This document shows positions 1 to 8,968 of a stretch of 64,000 bases of DNA, in pieces. The stretch lies in the NCBI GenBank assembly GCA_002307375.1, contig NTJI01000003.1, positions 1-64,000 on the forward strand, in the 5' to 3' direction. The first letter of the stretch is position 1; each line of letters starts with the position of its first letter. The stretch comes from Lysobacteraceae bacterium NML93-0399. Its GTDB lineage: Bacteria; Pseudomonadota; Gammaproteobacteria; Xanthomonadales; Xanthomonadaceae. The notes beneath the pieces are model-generated. The model was not told the DNA's origin. It worked only from the letters and a program-made list of their open reading frames with translations, and made no database searches. A program made the translations under genes and the position numbers.

Positions 1-1
1 G

Positions 2-133
2 CGCGTGCACGCCGGCATCGGTGCGCCCCGAACACACCGTGGCGACGGGGTGGTTGGCGATCTTCGACAGCGCCGTCTCCAGCGCGGCCTGCACCGATTC
101 CTGCCCGCCCTCGCCCGCCTTGCTCAGGCGCTG
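2..133 (-). pseudogene. truA: truA fragment (tRNA pseudouridine synthase A), interior piece only
   Basis: Read on the minus strand, these 44 codons give the N-terminal part of TruA. The segment ends in the active-site motif GRTDAGVHA, whose Asp is the catalytic residue that makes pseudouridine at tRNA positions 38-40. It is preceded by [20 protein letters not shown], typical of the family. The normal first 20 or so residues, ending in a GWQ motif, are absent: at base 134 the homology stops and an unrelated coding sequence on the other strand begins. The rest of truA would lie left of the window. Either a real inversion or deletion breakpoint or an assembly join would explain this. Confidence 0.75.
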
Positions 134-340
134 ACCATCGATTCGATCGAGGATGTCCCCGACGATCTCGACCCGCCCGCCACCGCCGATGCACCGGAAG
201 TGCGCGCGGCGTGGCTGGCACGCGTGCGCGAACTGCTCGACGGCGGGCGCATCGACGAAGCACGCGCCAGCCTGGCCGAGTTCCATCGCCGCCATCCGCA
301 GGCCGAGCTGCCGGCCGACCTGCGCGCGTTGCTGGACTGA
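134..340 (+). CDS. C-terminal end of an unrecognised protein (5' part missing)
   Basis: This is the last ~68 codons of a gene reading into the stop at 338-340. The tail is acidic, then helical and charged ([20 protein letters not shown]), with no domain I can name; short tails like this occur in small hypothetical or anti-sigma-like proteins of xanthomonads. Its stop overlaps the ATG of the next gene (TGATG), so the two were probably translated together. Its own start is not in the window, because the sequence to the left is antisense truA. Confidence 0.5.
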   Translation, partial: TIDSIEDVPDDLDPPATADAPEVRAAWLARVRELLDGGRIDEARASLAEFHRRHPQAELPADLRALLD

Positions 341-930
341 TGCCGCTCGACACACTCGCAGGCCCGGTCAGCCACATGCTCGAGGTCAAGCACAGCCGCT
401 TCATCGCGCATGCTGCGCCGGTCGACGACGCCGACGGTGCGGCCGCCTTCATGCAGCAGGTGCATGTGGCCGACGCCACCCACAACTGCTGGGCCTGGCG
501 CATCGGCGATCAGTACCGCTCGAGCGACGACGGCGAGCCGGCCGGTACCGCGGGGCGACCGATCCTCGCGGCGATCGACGGCCAGGGCTTCGACCGCATC
601 GCGGTCGTCGTGGTGCGCTGGTACGGCGGCATCAAGCTCGGCGCAGGGGGACTGGTGCGCGCCTACGGCGGTTGCGCGGCCGAATGCCTGCGTACCGCGT
701 CTCGCGAGCCGCTCGTGGACATGGCCACTCTGCAGCTGCATGCGCCCTTCGATGCCATTGGCGCCGTGCACGCCGCGCTGCCGGCGGCGAATGCGGTCAA
801 GCGCGCCGAAACCTTCGACACGCGTGGCGTGACGCTGGAGCTGGAATTGCCGGCCGATCGCGTCGACGACTTGAGAATCCGGTTGCGCGATGCCACCCGT
901 GACCGGGTCCGAATCGACGACAATGGCTGA
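340..930 (+). CDS. yigZ: YigZ/IMPACT family protein
   Basis: A 196-residue protein of the UPF0029/IMPACT family. The N-terminal domain carries the family signature with [18 protein letters not shown] around residues 60-80 and [16 protein letters not shown] around residues 88-105. A smaller C-terminal ferredoxin-like domain follows. E. coli YigZ is a near homologue; eukaryotic IMPACT/YIH1 modulates GCN2, but the bacterial role is unsettled. The start was chosen because the ATG overlaps the preceding stop, and its own TGA overlaps the ATG of the ABC exporter. This suggests a three-gene coupled unit. Confidence 0.85.
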   Translation: MPLDTLAGPVSHMLEVKHSRFIAHAAPVDDADGAAAFMQQVHVADATHNCWAWRIGDQYRSSDDGEPAGTAGRPILAAIDGQGFDRIAVVVVRWYGGIKLGAGGLVRAYGGCAAECLRTASREPLVDMATLQLHAPFDAIGAVHAALPAANAVKRAETFDTRGVTLELELPADRVDDLRIRLRDATRDRVRIDDNG

Positions 931-2708
931 TGGCATTCCGATCCCCGCGTAGCGCGCCTGACGCCGCCCAACCCAGGGCGCGCATCGGCGCCCTGAAAAC
1001 CCTGTGGCCCTTCGTGATGCGCCAGCGCGGCCTGTTCGCCGCCTGGCTGGTTGCGCTGGCCCTGTCGTCGGCGGCCACACTGAGCCTGCCGATGGCGGTG
1101 CGGCAGATGATCGACCACGGCTTCACCGGCGGCGACCAGATCGATGCGGCGTTCTCGCTGCTGCTGGTCGTGGCCATCGCGCTGGCGTTCTTCACTGCGG
1201 CGCGGTTCTTCTTCGTGTCGCTGCTCGGCGAACGCGTCGTCGCCGATCTGCGCAACCGGCTCTACGGCCACCTGCTCGATCTCGACCAGGGCTTCTTCGA
1301 ACAGACCCGCAGCGGCGATCTCGTCTCGCGTCTGAGCGCGGACACCGAACTGCTGCGCTCGGTGGTCGGCTCGACGATGTCGGTGGCCCTGCGCAGCACG
1401 GTGATGGTGATCGGCAGCGTGGCCATGCTCGTGGTGACCAGCCCGCGCCTGGCCGCCTACACGCTGATCGGCATTCCGCTGTTCGTGCTGCCGCTGGTGC
1501 TGGGCGGACGCCGGCTCGAGAAGATCTCCCGCCAGAGTCAGGATCGCGTGGCCGATGCCAATGCGCTCGCCAACGAGACGCTCGGCGCGATCCGCACCGT
1601 GCAGGCGCATGCGCGCGAGCCGTGGGAGCGCGGGCGCTTCGGCGATGCGGTCGCGCAGTCGGTGGCCACCGCGCGCCGCCGCATCGGTCTGCAATCGATC
1701 ATCACCGCGGTCGCGATCACCATGATCTTCGGCGCGGTGACGGTCGTGCTGTGGTCCGGCGCCCACGACGTCATCGAAGGCCGCATGACCGCCGGTACGC
1801 TGGGCCAGTTCGTGTTGTATGCGCTGTTCGGTGCCGGTTCGGTCGGCGCGCTGGCCGAAGTCTGGAACGAGCTGCAACGCGCGGCCGGTGGCATGGGCCG
1901 CATCGGCGAACTGCTGGTGGAACGCCCCGGCATCCGCGCGCCCGAAGCGCCGACGACGCTGCCCGCGCCGGTGCGGGGTGCATTGCGATTCGAAGACGTG
2001 CGCTTTCACTATCCCTCGCGCCCGGATGCGCCTGCGCTGGAGCATTTCACCCTGCACGTCGCACCCGGTGAGACCGTCGCGCTGGTCGGGCCCTCGGGCG
2101 CCGGCAAGAGCACGGTGCTGTCGCTGCTGCTGCGCTTCCATGACCCGGCCGGCGGCGCGGTGTCGATCGACGGCGTCGACATCCGTGCGCTCGATCCGGC
2201 GACGCTGCGCGAGCAGCTCGCACTGGTGCCCCAGGCACCGACGATCTTCGCCACGAGCGCGCGTGAGAACATCCGCTACGGCCGCCTGGACGCGAGCGAT
2301 GCCGAGATCGAGGCCGCCGCGCGTGCCGCCGAGGCCGACGCCTTCATCCGCGAATTGCCCGAGGGCTACGACGCGCAACTGGGCGAGCGCGGTGCGCGCC
2401 TGTCCGGTGGCCAGCAGCAACGCATCGCGATCGCCCGCGCCCTGCTGCGCGATGCGCCCGTGCTGCTGCTCGATGAGGCGACGTCCGCACTCGATGCGCA
2501 GAGCGAACACGCCGTACAGGAAGCGCTGGCACGCCTGATGGAGGGCCGCACGACCCTGGTCATCGCGCATCGGCTGGCGACGATCCTCAAGGCCGACCGC
2601 ATCGTGGTCATGGACCGCGGCCGCATCGTCGCCCAGGGCACGCATGCCGACCTGCTGGCGCAGGGGGGGCTCTATGCCGAGCTGGCGAAGTTGCAGTTCA
2701 TCGACTGA
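930..2708 (+). CDS. ABC exporter, fused permease and ATPase (MsbA/ABCB type)
   Basis: A 592-residue half-transporter. Residues ~20-310 form the six-helix type-1 exporter domain, and residues ~345-590 the nucleotide-binding domain. Visible motifs are Walker A GPSGAGKST near residue 387, the signature LSGGQQQR near 490, Walker B LLLLDEATSALD near 511, and the H-loop IAHRL near 545. It should act as a homodimer in the inner membrane. Lipid, peptide or drug export are all possible, and the substrate cannot be read from sequence. It overlaps the yigZ-like stop by one base. The closest family is MsbA-like ABCB, but no lpxK gene is adjacent, so it is probably not the core MsbA. Confidence 0.9.
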   Translation: MAFRSPRSAPDAAQPRARIGALKTLWPFVMRQRGLFAAWLVALALSSAATLSLPMAVRQMIDHGFTGGDQIDAAFSLLLVVAIALAFFTAARFFFVSLLGERVVADLRNRLYGHLLDLDQGFFEQTRSGDLVSRLSADTELLRSVVGSTMSVALRSTVMVIGSVAMLVVTSPRLAAYTLIGIPLFVLPLVLGGRRLEKISRQSQDRVADANALANETLGAIRTVQAHAREPWERGRFGDAVAQSVATARRRIGLQSIITAVAITMIFGAVTVVLWSGAHDVIEGRMTAGTLGQFVLYALFGAGSVGALAEVWNELQRAAGGMGRIGELLVERPGIRAPEAPTTLPAPVRGALRFEDVRFHYPSRPDAPALEHFTLHVAPGETVALVGPSGAGKSTVLSLLLRFHDPAGGAVSIDGVDIRALDPATLREQLALVPQAPTIFATSARENIRYGRLDASDAEIEAAARAAEADAFIRELPEGYDAQLGERGARLSGGQQQRIAIARALLRDAPVLLLDEATSALDAQSEHAVQEALARLMEGRTTLVIAHRLATILKADRIVVMDRGRIVAQGTHADLLAQGGLYAELAKLQFID

Positions 2709-2932
2709 GCGCTGCCTGCGCGCTTTGGCTTGCACCAACGCGAGCGTGCCAGTTCGCCTGTCCGGAAATCGCGCGAGCGCGCTCGGACAGCGAAATCAGG
2801 CATCAACGCGTCGCCGCCGTTCCTCGCACTTCTCCGATGCGCGGATGTACGCCAACGATCGGCTGAGGCCGCGCGCGTTCCACATCACAGGGCTGCGTCG
2901 CCGTGCGCGCCGGGCAGGCGCGACGTTCGACA

Positions 2933-4230
2933 TCACTGGCACGGCTGACGCTCGCGTTGTTCCGGAAGCGAGGAGGCTGGCAGCGATGCCCCGCCCCCGA
3001 ACCCCGCCAGGGCCTCGACGAATTCCGGCGCCAGTGGCAAGGCACCGAATGCCCCCAGCTGCGTGCCGCTGAGCACGCGCAGCATGTGTCCGCGCCCGCC
3101 GGGCATGCGCCCCAGGGGTGGAAGGCGAGATCGCGCGCCCGCGCCACCAGGTCGCGCTCGGACTGGAACACCGGCGTGAGCCAGCGGCTCCAGAACTGGT
3201 AGATGCCCACGTGACGTCGCCGGCTGCGCGCATACACCGCCATTGCATCCGGCAACGCGGCTTCGGTGCGCAGCGCGTCGCGCAAGGCCTCGGCATCGAG
3301 CAGGGCCATGTTGACGCCCTGCCCCAGCTGCGGACTCATGGCATGCGCGGCATCGCCGAGCAGCACCCAGCGGCCGTGGTGCCAGCGATCGAGCGTGACA
3401 TCGCGGTAACTCGCGCGCGCCAGCTGGGCATGGCTCGTTGTGCCGTCGAGCAGCGCCGATGCCTCGGGCCAGATTGTGTCGACGCTGGCGCGCCAATCGT
3501 CGAGTGCAGCGGCCTGCCAGCCGTCGAACGCGGCGGTGGGCAGGCTCCAGAAGAAACTCAGGCGCGGCGTGGTATCGCCCGGACGGGTGCCGACCGGCAG
3601 CAGGCCGATCATCCGGCGCGCGGCGACGTAGCGCTGGCGCAGTTCGCGCAGATGCGGCCAGTCGCGCGCATCCAGCAGGCACCACAGCGCGCCCCACGGA
3701 TACACCGCATCGCGGCGCACACCGCCGAGCGCCCCGCGCAGTTTCGAGGCCGCGCCGTCGGCCACCAGCACCAGATCGAACGGGCCGTGCCGGCCGCCGT
3801 CGGCGTCGCGCAACCAGCGATCGTCCGCGTCGGGGTTTTCGATAGTGATGCCGGCGCGCAGCACGACGTCGTCGCCGCGCGCGTGATCGAGGATCGAGAA
3901 CAGCGCGCCACGCTGCATGCCGACGCCGCACAGCCGTGCGTCGAGGCCGGCGTAGCGCATGTCCATCACCGCGCGGCCGCACGGGGTTTCGCCGTACAGA
4001 CGCTCGACCCGGGCGCCGTGCGCGAGTACCGCGTCGAGCAGGCCCATGCGCCACAGCACCTGCAGACCGCTGGGCTGCAGCAGGAAGCCCGCGCCGACCG
4101 GGCCGGGCTCGGGTGCGCGTTCGAAGACTTCGACGCGGTGGCCGTCGCGTCCGAGCAGCACCGCGGCGGCCTGGCCGGCCGTGCCGTATCCGACGATCGC
4201 GATGCGCAACCGCGCTGGGCTGTGGCTCAT
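2933..4230 (-). pseudogene. FAD-dependent monooxygenase (PHBH fold) with a C-terminal frameshift
   Basis: The N-terminus has the Rossmann FAD motif IVGYGTAGQAAAVLL followed by an acidic-tipped strand (VEVFER). Near residue 290 comes the second FAD motif, GDAAHAMSPQLGQGVNMA. This places it among class A flavin monooxygenases (ubiquinone or aromatic hydroxylase-like). The frame opened by the ATG at 4228-4230 turns to nonsense after residue ~370. The expected ending (PLGRMPGGRGHMLRVLSGTQ and onward to a stop at 2933-2935) lies in another frame. One extra C in the C-run opposite bases 3115-3118 would restore it. So this is a one-base deletion or a sequencing error; unrepaired, the protein runs on to 2803 with an aberrant tail. 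Substrate unknown. Confidence 0.8.
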
Positions 4231-4306
4231 GTGGGCATCCTGCGCATCCGCCCAGCTTACCGATTCGATGCCCGCGTTCGCGCGCCTGGCGGGCGCCGGA
4301 AACAGG

Positions 4307-4334
4307 AAGGCCGCCCCGTTGCCGGAGCGGCCTT
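4307..4334 (-). terminator. Hairpin terminator downstream of the first RND operon
   Basis: AAGGCCGC (4307-4314) pairs perfectly with GCGGCCTT (4327-4334) around a 12-base loop. It lies 23 bases past the transporter stop and is followed on the minus strand by a loose T-rich run. It is probably an intrinsic terminator for the minus-strand efflux operon. Confidence 0.6.
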
Positions 4335-4357
4335 CGCATCACACGATCAGCGATCGA

Positions 4358-7300
4358 TCAGTGCGCGGGACGCGGTGCGTCGTCGCCATTGCGATCGACG
4401 TTGTGTTCCAGCGCCGCGACCGCCTTGGGATCGGGCTCGTCCATCTTGTCGCCGAGCACGCGGCGCACGATCACGAAGAACACCGGGATCAGCAGCAGGC
4501 CCAGGAACGTCGCGAACAGCATGCCGCCGATCACGCCGGTACCCAGCGCATGACGTGCATTGGCACCGGCGCCGGTCGACAGCGCCATCGGGGTGACGCC
4601 CATGATGAAGGCGAACGAGGTCATCAGGATCGGACGGAAGCGCAGGCGTGCCGCTTCGATCGTCGCCTCGCGCAGCGTCTTGCCCAACGCGCGCTGCTGG
4701 ACCGCGAATTCCACGATCAGGATCGCGTTCTTCGCCGCCAGACCGATGACCGTCACCATGCCGATCTTGAAGAAGATGTCGTTCGACAGACCCGGACGCA
4801 GCATCGTGAAGATCACCGCGCCGAGAATGCCCAGCGGCACCACCAGCAGCACCGCTACCGGGATGGACCAGCTCTCGTAAAGCGCGGCCAGACACAGGAA
4901 CACCACCACGACCGAGAGCACCAGCAGCAGCGTCGCGGTGTTGCCGGCGATGATCTCCTGGTAGGACAGGCCCGCCCAGTCGTAGCCGAAACCGGCCGGC
5001 AACTCGTTCTCGACGATTTCCTCCATCGCGTTCATCGCCTCGCCCGAACTGCGCCCGGGCGCCTGCGAGCCGACGATGTTGACCGCGGCGTAGCCGTTGT
5101 AGCGGGTCAGCGACGGTGTCGCCGTGGTCCACTCCGGCGTGACCACCGTGTTGAGCGGGATCATCGTGGTGGTGCCGTCGGGGTTGGTCTGGGTGCTGCT
5201 GGGCGAATAGAAACGGCCCAGCGAACCCGGATCGGTGCGGTACTGCGCATCGGCCTGCATCGTGACGCGCTTGATGCGGCCTTCGGACACATAGTCGTTG
5301 ACGTAGACCGGCGCCAGCATCAGCTGGATCGCGCCATAGACATCGCCCACCGACAGGCCCATCGACTGCGCCTGCAGGCGGTCGACGTGCAGCTGCACCT
5401 GCGGCGAATCCTCGAGGGTGTTCGGGCGCACGCCCTGCAGCACGTCGGTCTTCTGCGCGGCCGCACCCAGCAACTGGTTGCGTGCCTGGGTCAGCGCCTC
5501 ATGGCCCAGACCCGAACGGTCCTGCAGATACATGTCGAAACCGCCGAACTGGCCCAGACCCTGCACCGTCGGCAGATTCACCACGAAGATCGACGCATCC
5601 TTGATGCCCTGCAGCGCGCCGTTGGCCTCGCCGAGGAACTGGTTGATGTCGCCGTCGCGTTCGCCCCAGTCCTTGAGCCGGATGAAGGCCATGCCGACGT
5701 TCTCGCCCTGACCGATGAAGCTGAAGCCCGAGACCTGCATCATCGACTCGTAGGACGGGTTCTGCTCCAGCGCGCCGCGGATCTCCTCGAATACCGCATT
5801 GGTGCGCTGCAGGCTCGAACCGGGCGGCAGCTGCACGATCGCCATCGCATAGCCCTGGTCTTCCTCGGGCAGGAAGCTGCCCGGCAGGCGCGTGAACAGG
5901 AAGCCCAGCAGGACCACCAGCGCCACGAACACCACCATCCAGCGCGGCGCGTGCTTGATCGCACTGCCGATGTGGCCGACGTAGGTGGTGTTGATCCGGT
6001 CGTAGTACTTGTTGAAGTTGCGGACGATGAAGTTCTCCTTCTTCTCGCCCGGCTTCGCATGCTGCTTGAGGAAGGTCGCGCACAGCGCGGGCGTGAAGCC
6101 CAGCGCGAGGAACGCCGAGAACACCATCGACACCGCGATCGTGATCGCGAACTGCTTGTAGATCTCGCCCGAGGCGCCGCCCTGCAGCGCACTGGGAATG
6201 AACACCGCGGCCAGCACGACGGTGATCGCCACGACCGCGCCGGTGATCTGGCCCATCGCCTTCATCGTCGCCTCGCGCGGCGGCAGGTGTTCCTCGGCCA
6301 TGATGCGTTCGACGTTCTCGATCACCACGATCGCGTCGTCGACCACGATGCCGATCGACAGCACCATCGCGAACAGCGTGAGCTGGTTGACCGTGAAGCC
6401 GAGCATGCTCAGGCCCAGGAACGTGCCCAGCAACGCCACCGGAATGACCAGCGTCGGGATGATCGTCGCGCGCAGGTTCTGCAGGAACAGCAGCATCACC
6501 AGGAACACCAGGATCACCGCCTCGATCAGGGTCTTGATCACTTCCTTGATCGAGATCGTGACGAAGGTGGTGCTGTCGAACGGCTTGAACCACTCGATGC
6601 CCTGCGGGAAGGTCGGCTGCAGCTCGTCCATGCGCGCGCTGACCGCCTCGGCCACCGTCAGCGCGTTGGCGCCGGGCAACAGCTGGATCGCGAACGCGCC
6701 GGTGGGCTGGCCGTTGTACTTGGTGTCGAAGCCGTAGCCCGACGCGCCGATGGACACGCGCGCGACATCCTTCAGGCGCACGGTCGCGCCGTCGTTGTCC
6801 GACCGCAGGATGATGTTCTCGAATTCTTCCGGCGTGCTGAAACGGCCTTCGGCCGACACGGTCGCGGTGAAACCCTGACCCACCGGCGCCGGGTCGGAGC
6901 CCAGCGAACCGGCCGCGAACTGCACGTTCTGGCCCTGCACCGCCGCCATCACCTGGCTGGCCGACATGCCGTAGCCGGCAAGCTGGTCCGGGTTGAGCCA
7001 GATGTTCATGGCGTACTCGGAACCGAACTGCTGGGTGCTGCCGACGCCGGGCACGCGCGCGACCTGTTCGAGCACGCGCGAGCCGACCAGATCGTTGAGC
7101 TGGTTGCGGGTGACGGTCGGGTCATTCGACCGCAGGCCCACCACCATCAGGAAGCCGGCGTTGGCCTTGGCCACCACGACGCCCTGCTGCACGACCTCGG
7201 ACGGCAGGCGCGGCGTCGCCAGCGACACCTTGTTCTGCACCTGCACCTGGGCGATGTCGGCGTCGGTGCCGGTCTCGAAGGTCAGGGTGACCGAGGCGCG

Positions 7301-7558
7301 GCCGGACGAACTGGAGGTCGAACTGAAATACAGCAGGTTGTCGATGCCGGTCAGCTGCTGCTCGATGACCTGGGTGACCGCACTTTCGGTGGTTTCGGCG
7401 CTGGCGCCGGGATAGGTCGCCGACACGGTGACCTGCGGGGGTGCGACGGTGGGATACGACTCCACGCCCATGTTGAGGACGGCGATCACGCCCGCGAGCG
7501 AGATCAGAATGGAGACGACCCAGGCGAAGACCGGGTGGTTGATGAAGAACTTGGGCAT
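4358..7558 (-). CDS. RND efflux transporter, HAE1 family (AcrB/MexB type)
   Basis: A 1066-residue inner-membrane proton-driven pump. It begins MPKFFINHPVFAWVVSILI, typical of AcrB homologues, and has the expected duplicated six-helix/porter-domain plan. The proton-relay residues are present: paired Asp in GIVVDDAIVVIENVE (TM4) and Lys in GLAAKNAILIVEFA (TM10). Length and the porter segment (ATYPGASAETTES) fit hydrophobic and amphiphilic drug pumps. It lies 6 bases downstream of its adaptor gene, forming a two-gene operon transcribed away from the TetR gene. No outer-membrane channel gene follows, so it likely borrows a TolC/OprM protein encoded elsewhere. Confidence 0.93.
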   Translation of the reverse strand: MPKFFINHPVFAWVVSILISLAGVIAVLNMGVESYPTVAPPQVTVSATYPGASAETTESAVTQVIEQQLTGIDNLLYFSSTSSSSGRASVTLTFETGTDADIAQVQVQNKVSLATPRLPSEVVQQGVVVAKANAGFLMVVGLRSNDPTVTRNQLNDLVGSRVLEQVARVPGVGSTQQFGSEYAMNIWLNPDQLAGYGMSASQVMAAVQGQNVQFAAGSLGSDPAPVGQGFTATVSAEGRFSTPEEFENIILRSDNDGATVRLKDVARVSIGASGYGFDTKYNGQPTGAFAIQLLPGANALTVAEAVSARMDELQPTFPQGIEWFKPFDSTTFVTISIKEVIKTLIEAVILVFLVMLLFLQNLRATIIPTLVIPVALLGTFLGLSMLGFTVNQLTLFAMVLSIGIVVDDAIVVIENVERIMAEEHLPPREATMKAMGQITGAVVAITVVLAAVFIPSALQGGASGEIYKQFAITIAVSMVFSAFLALGFTPALCATFLKQHAKPGEKKENFIVRNFNKYYDRINTTYVGHIGSAIKHAPRWMVVFVALVVLLGFLFTRLPGSFLPEEDQGYAMAIVQLPPGSSLQRTNAVFEEIRGALEQNPSYESMMQVSGFSFIGQGENVGMAFIRLKDWGERDGDINQFLGEANGALQGIKDASIFVVNLPTVQGLGQFGGFDMYLQDRSGLGHEALTQARNQLLGAAAQKTDVLQGVRPNTLEDSPQVQLHVDRLQAQSMGLSVGDVYGAIQLMLAPVYVNDYVSEGRIKRVTMQADAQYRTDPGSLGRFYSPSSTQTNPDGTTTMIPLNTVVTPEWTTATPSLTRYNGYAAVNIVGSQAPGRSSGEAMNAMEEIVENELPAGFGYDWAGLSYQEIIAGNTATLLLVLSVVVVFLCLAALYESWSIPVAVLLVVPLGILGAVIFTMLRPGLSNDIFFKIGMVTVIGLAAKNAILIVEFAVQQRALGKTLREATIEAARLRFRPILMTSFAFIMGVTPMALSTGAGANARHALGTGVIGGMLFATFLGLLLIPVFFVIVRRVLGDKMDEPDPKAVAALEHNVDRNGDDAPRPAH

Positions 7559-7564
7559 GACGGA

Positions 7565-8824
7565 TCAGTCCTGCGCTTCGGTCGGCGCCGGCGTGGCCTG
7601 CTTCACATCCGGGGTCAGCATCGGCTCGGTGGTGGTGTCCTGCGCGTTGCCGACATCCTGCGGTGCGCTGCCATCGGCGATCGGCGGCTGGCCGTCGACG
7701 GCAGGCGCCGCTGCGGCAGGCGCGGTCGACGGCTGCCAGGGCACCGGACTGACCACCGCCTCGGGAGTCGCCTTCTGCACACCCGACACGATCACGCGAT
7801 CACCCGCGGCAAGGCCCTCGCCGATGATCCACTGGCCGTTCGCGGCGCGGTCGGTACGGACGTTCTTGCGCACCACCGCGTCACCTTCACCGACCACATA
7901 GACGTAGGCGCTCTGCGCGTCGCGCAGCACCGCGGCCTGCGGGACCTGGAACACGCCCGACTGCTGACCCATGTTGGCGCGCAGCGAGACGAAGCTGCCC
8001 GGCAGCAGGCGACCGTCCGGATTCGGCAGGCTGGCGCGCAGCTGCACATTGCCGGTGTTCGGATCGATCACGTTGCCGGAAAAGTCCATCGTCGCCGGCT
8101 GCTCGTACACCGAGCCGTCGCCGAGGATGATCTGCACCTGGCCGGCGTTCTCGCGGTCCAGCGGCAGCGCACGGATGCGGTTGAAGTCCGCCGCGCTCAT
8201 CTGGAAATTGATGTACAGCGGATCGATCTGGTCGATCGTGGTCAGCAGGGTCACATCCCCCTGCCCGACCAGCGCACCTTCGGTGACCTGCTGCTTGCCG
8301 GCGCGGCCCGAGATCGGCGCGCGCACGGTGGCGTAACCGAGGTTGATCTGCGCGGTCTGCACTGCCGAGCGGGCCGCCTGCAGCGCGGCTTCGGCGCTGC
8401 GCTCGTTGGCCAGCGCGTTGTCCAGGTCCGACTTGGAAATGAAGTTGGTGGGCGCGATCTGGCGCGCACGGTCCGCAGCGACCTTGGCGTTCGTGTACTG
8501 CGCCTGCGCCTGCGCCTGCTGTCCCTGCGCGGCTCCCAGCGAAGCCTGCAACTGCGCCGGGTCGATGATGAACAGTACATCGCCTTCGCGCACGTCCGTG
8601 CCTTCGGTATAGACCCGGCGCTCGAGCACGCCGGGGACGCGAGCGCGAACGTCCGCGGTGCGGAAAGCGGCCAGACGTCCCGAAACATCCTGTTCCAGCG
8701 CAACGGTGGTGGGCTGCACGGTCAGCACGCCCACTTCGGGCGGTGGCGGCGCAGCCTGCTGTTCCTGATTGCCGCAGGCGGAAAGCGCCGCGGCGAGGGC
8801 GGCGATGGAAAGGATTCGGCGCAT
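7565..8824 (-). CDS. RND periplasmic adaptor lipoprotein (AcrA/MexA type)
   Basis: A 419-residue membrane-fusion protein linking the pump to an outer-membrane channel. The start at 8822-8824 is chosen because it gives a lipoprotein signal, MRRILSIAALAAALSAC, with the lipobox Cys at residue 17; the open frame extends much further upstream but without sense. Lipoyl/barrel-sandwich halves (VRARVPGVLERRVYTEGTDV and ATVRAPISGRAG) flank an alpha-helical hairpin rich in Ala and Gln (about residues 95-150). The C-terminal ~60 residues are a Pro/Ala-rich tail longer than in AcrA. The gene is first in its operon, just downstream of the palindromic operator at 8862-8879. Confidence 0.92.
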   Translation of the reverse strand: MRRILSIAALAAALSACGNQEQQAAPPPPEVGVLTVQPTTVALEQDVSGRLAAFRTADVRARVPGVLERRVYTEGTDVREGDVLFIIDPAQLQASLGAAQGQQAQAQAQYTNAKVAADRARQIAPTNFISKSDLDNALANERSAEAALQAARSAVQTAQINLGYATVRAPISGRAGKQQVTEGALVGQGDVTLLTTIDQIDPLYINFQMSAADFNRIRALPLDRENAGQVQIILGDGSVYEQPATMDFSGNVIDPNTGNVQLRASLPNPDGRLLPGSFVSLRANMGQQSGVFQVPQAAVLRDAQSAYVYVVGEGDAVVRKNVRTDRAANGQWIIGEGLAAGDRVIVSGVQKATPEAVVSPVPWQPSTAPAAAAPAVDGQPPIADGSAPQDVGNAQDTTTEPMLTPDVKQATPAPTEAQD

Positions 8825-8861
8825 GGGGAGGAGGACCTGGGAGGAGATGTGGCGGGATTTA

Positions 8862-8879
8862 CTATACCGGCCAGTATAG
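8862..8879. promoter_or_regulatory. Palindromic operator in the divergent efflux promoter region
   Basis: CTATAC-CGGCCA-GTATAG is an 18-base inverted repeat matching its reverse complement at 16 of 18 positions. It sits between the minus-strand efflux operon and the plus-strand TetR gene. Each arm contains a -10-like hexamer when read outward (TATACT and TATAGT on the minus strand), so a bound TetR dimer would cover the promoters. The neighbouring TetR-family protein is the obvious candidate binder; that link is inferred. Confidence 0.65.
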
Positions 8880-8968
8880 CTAATTGAGCGCGCACTTCGC
8901 ACCGTGACGGAAGTCATCGTCGGTGTGGCCATGAGCGCGAATGCTGCGCGCCAGCTGCCTCTGCGGCG

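Noticed and set aside
930-2708. Naming the ABC exporter msbA.
   Set aside because: No lpxK or other lipid A gene is adjacent, and family motifs alone do not separate MsbA from other ABCB exporters.
3959-8887. A 1642-codon plus-strand open frame covering the first RND operon.
   Set aside because: It is the antisense shadow of two real genes with very high GC at third positions. It is full of Arg, His, Gln and Asp, with no domain and no plausible start.
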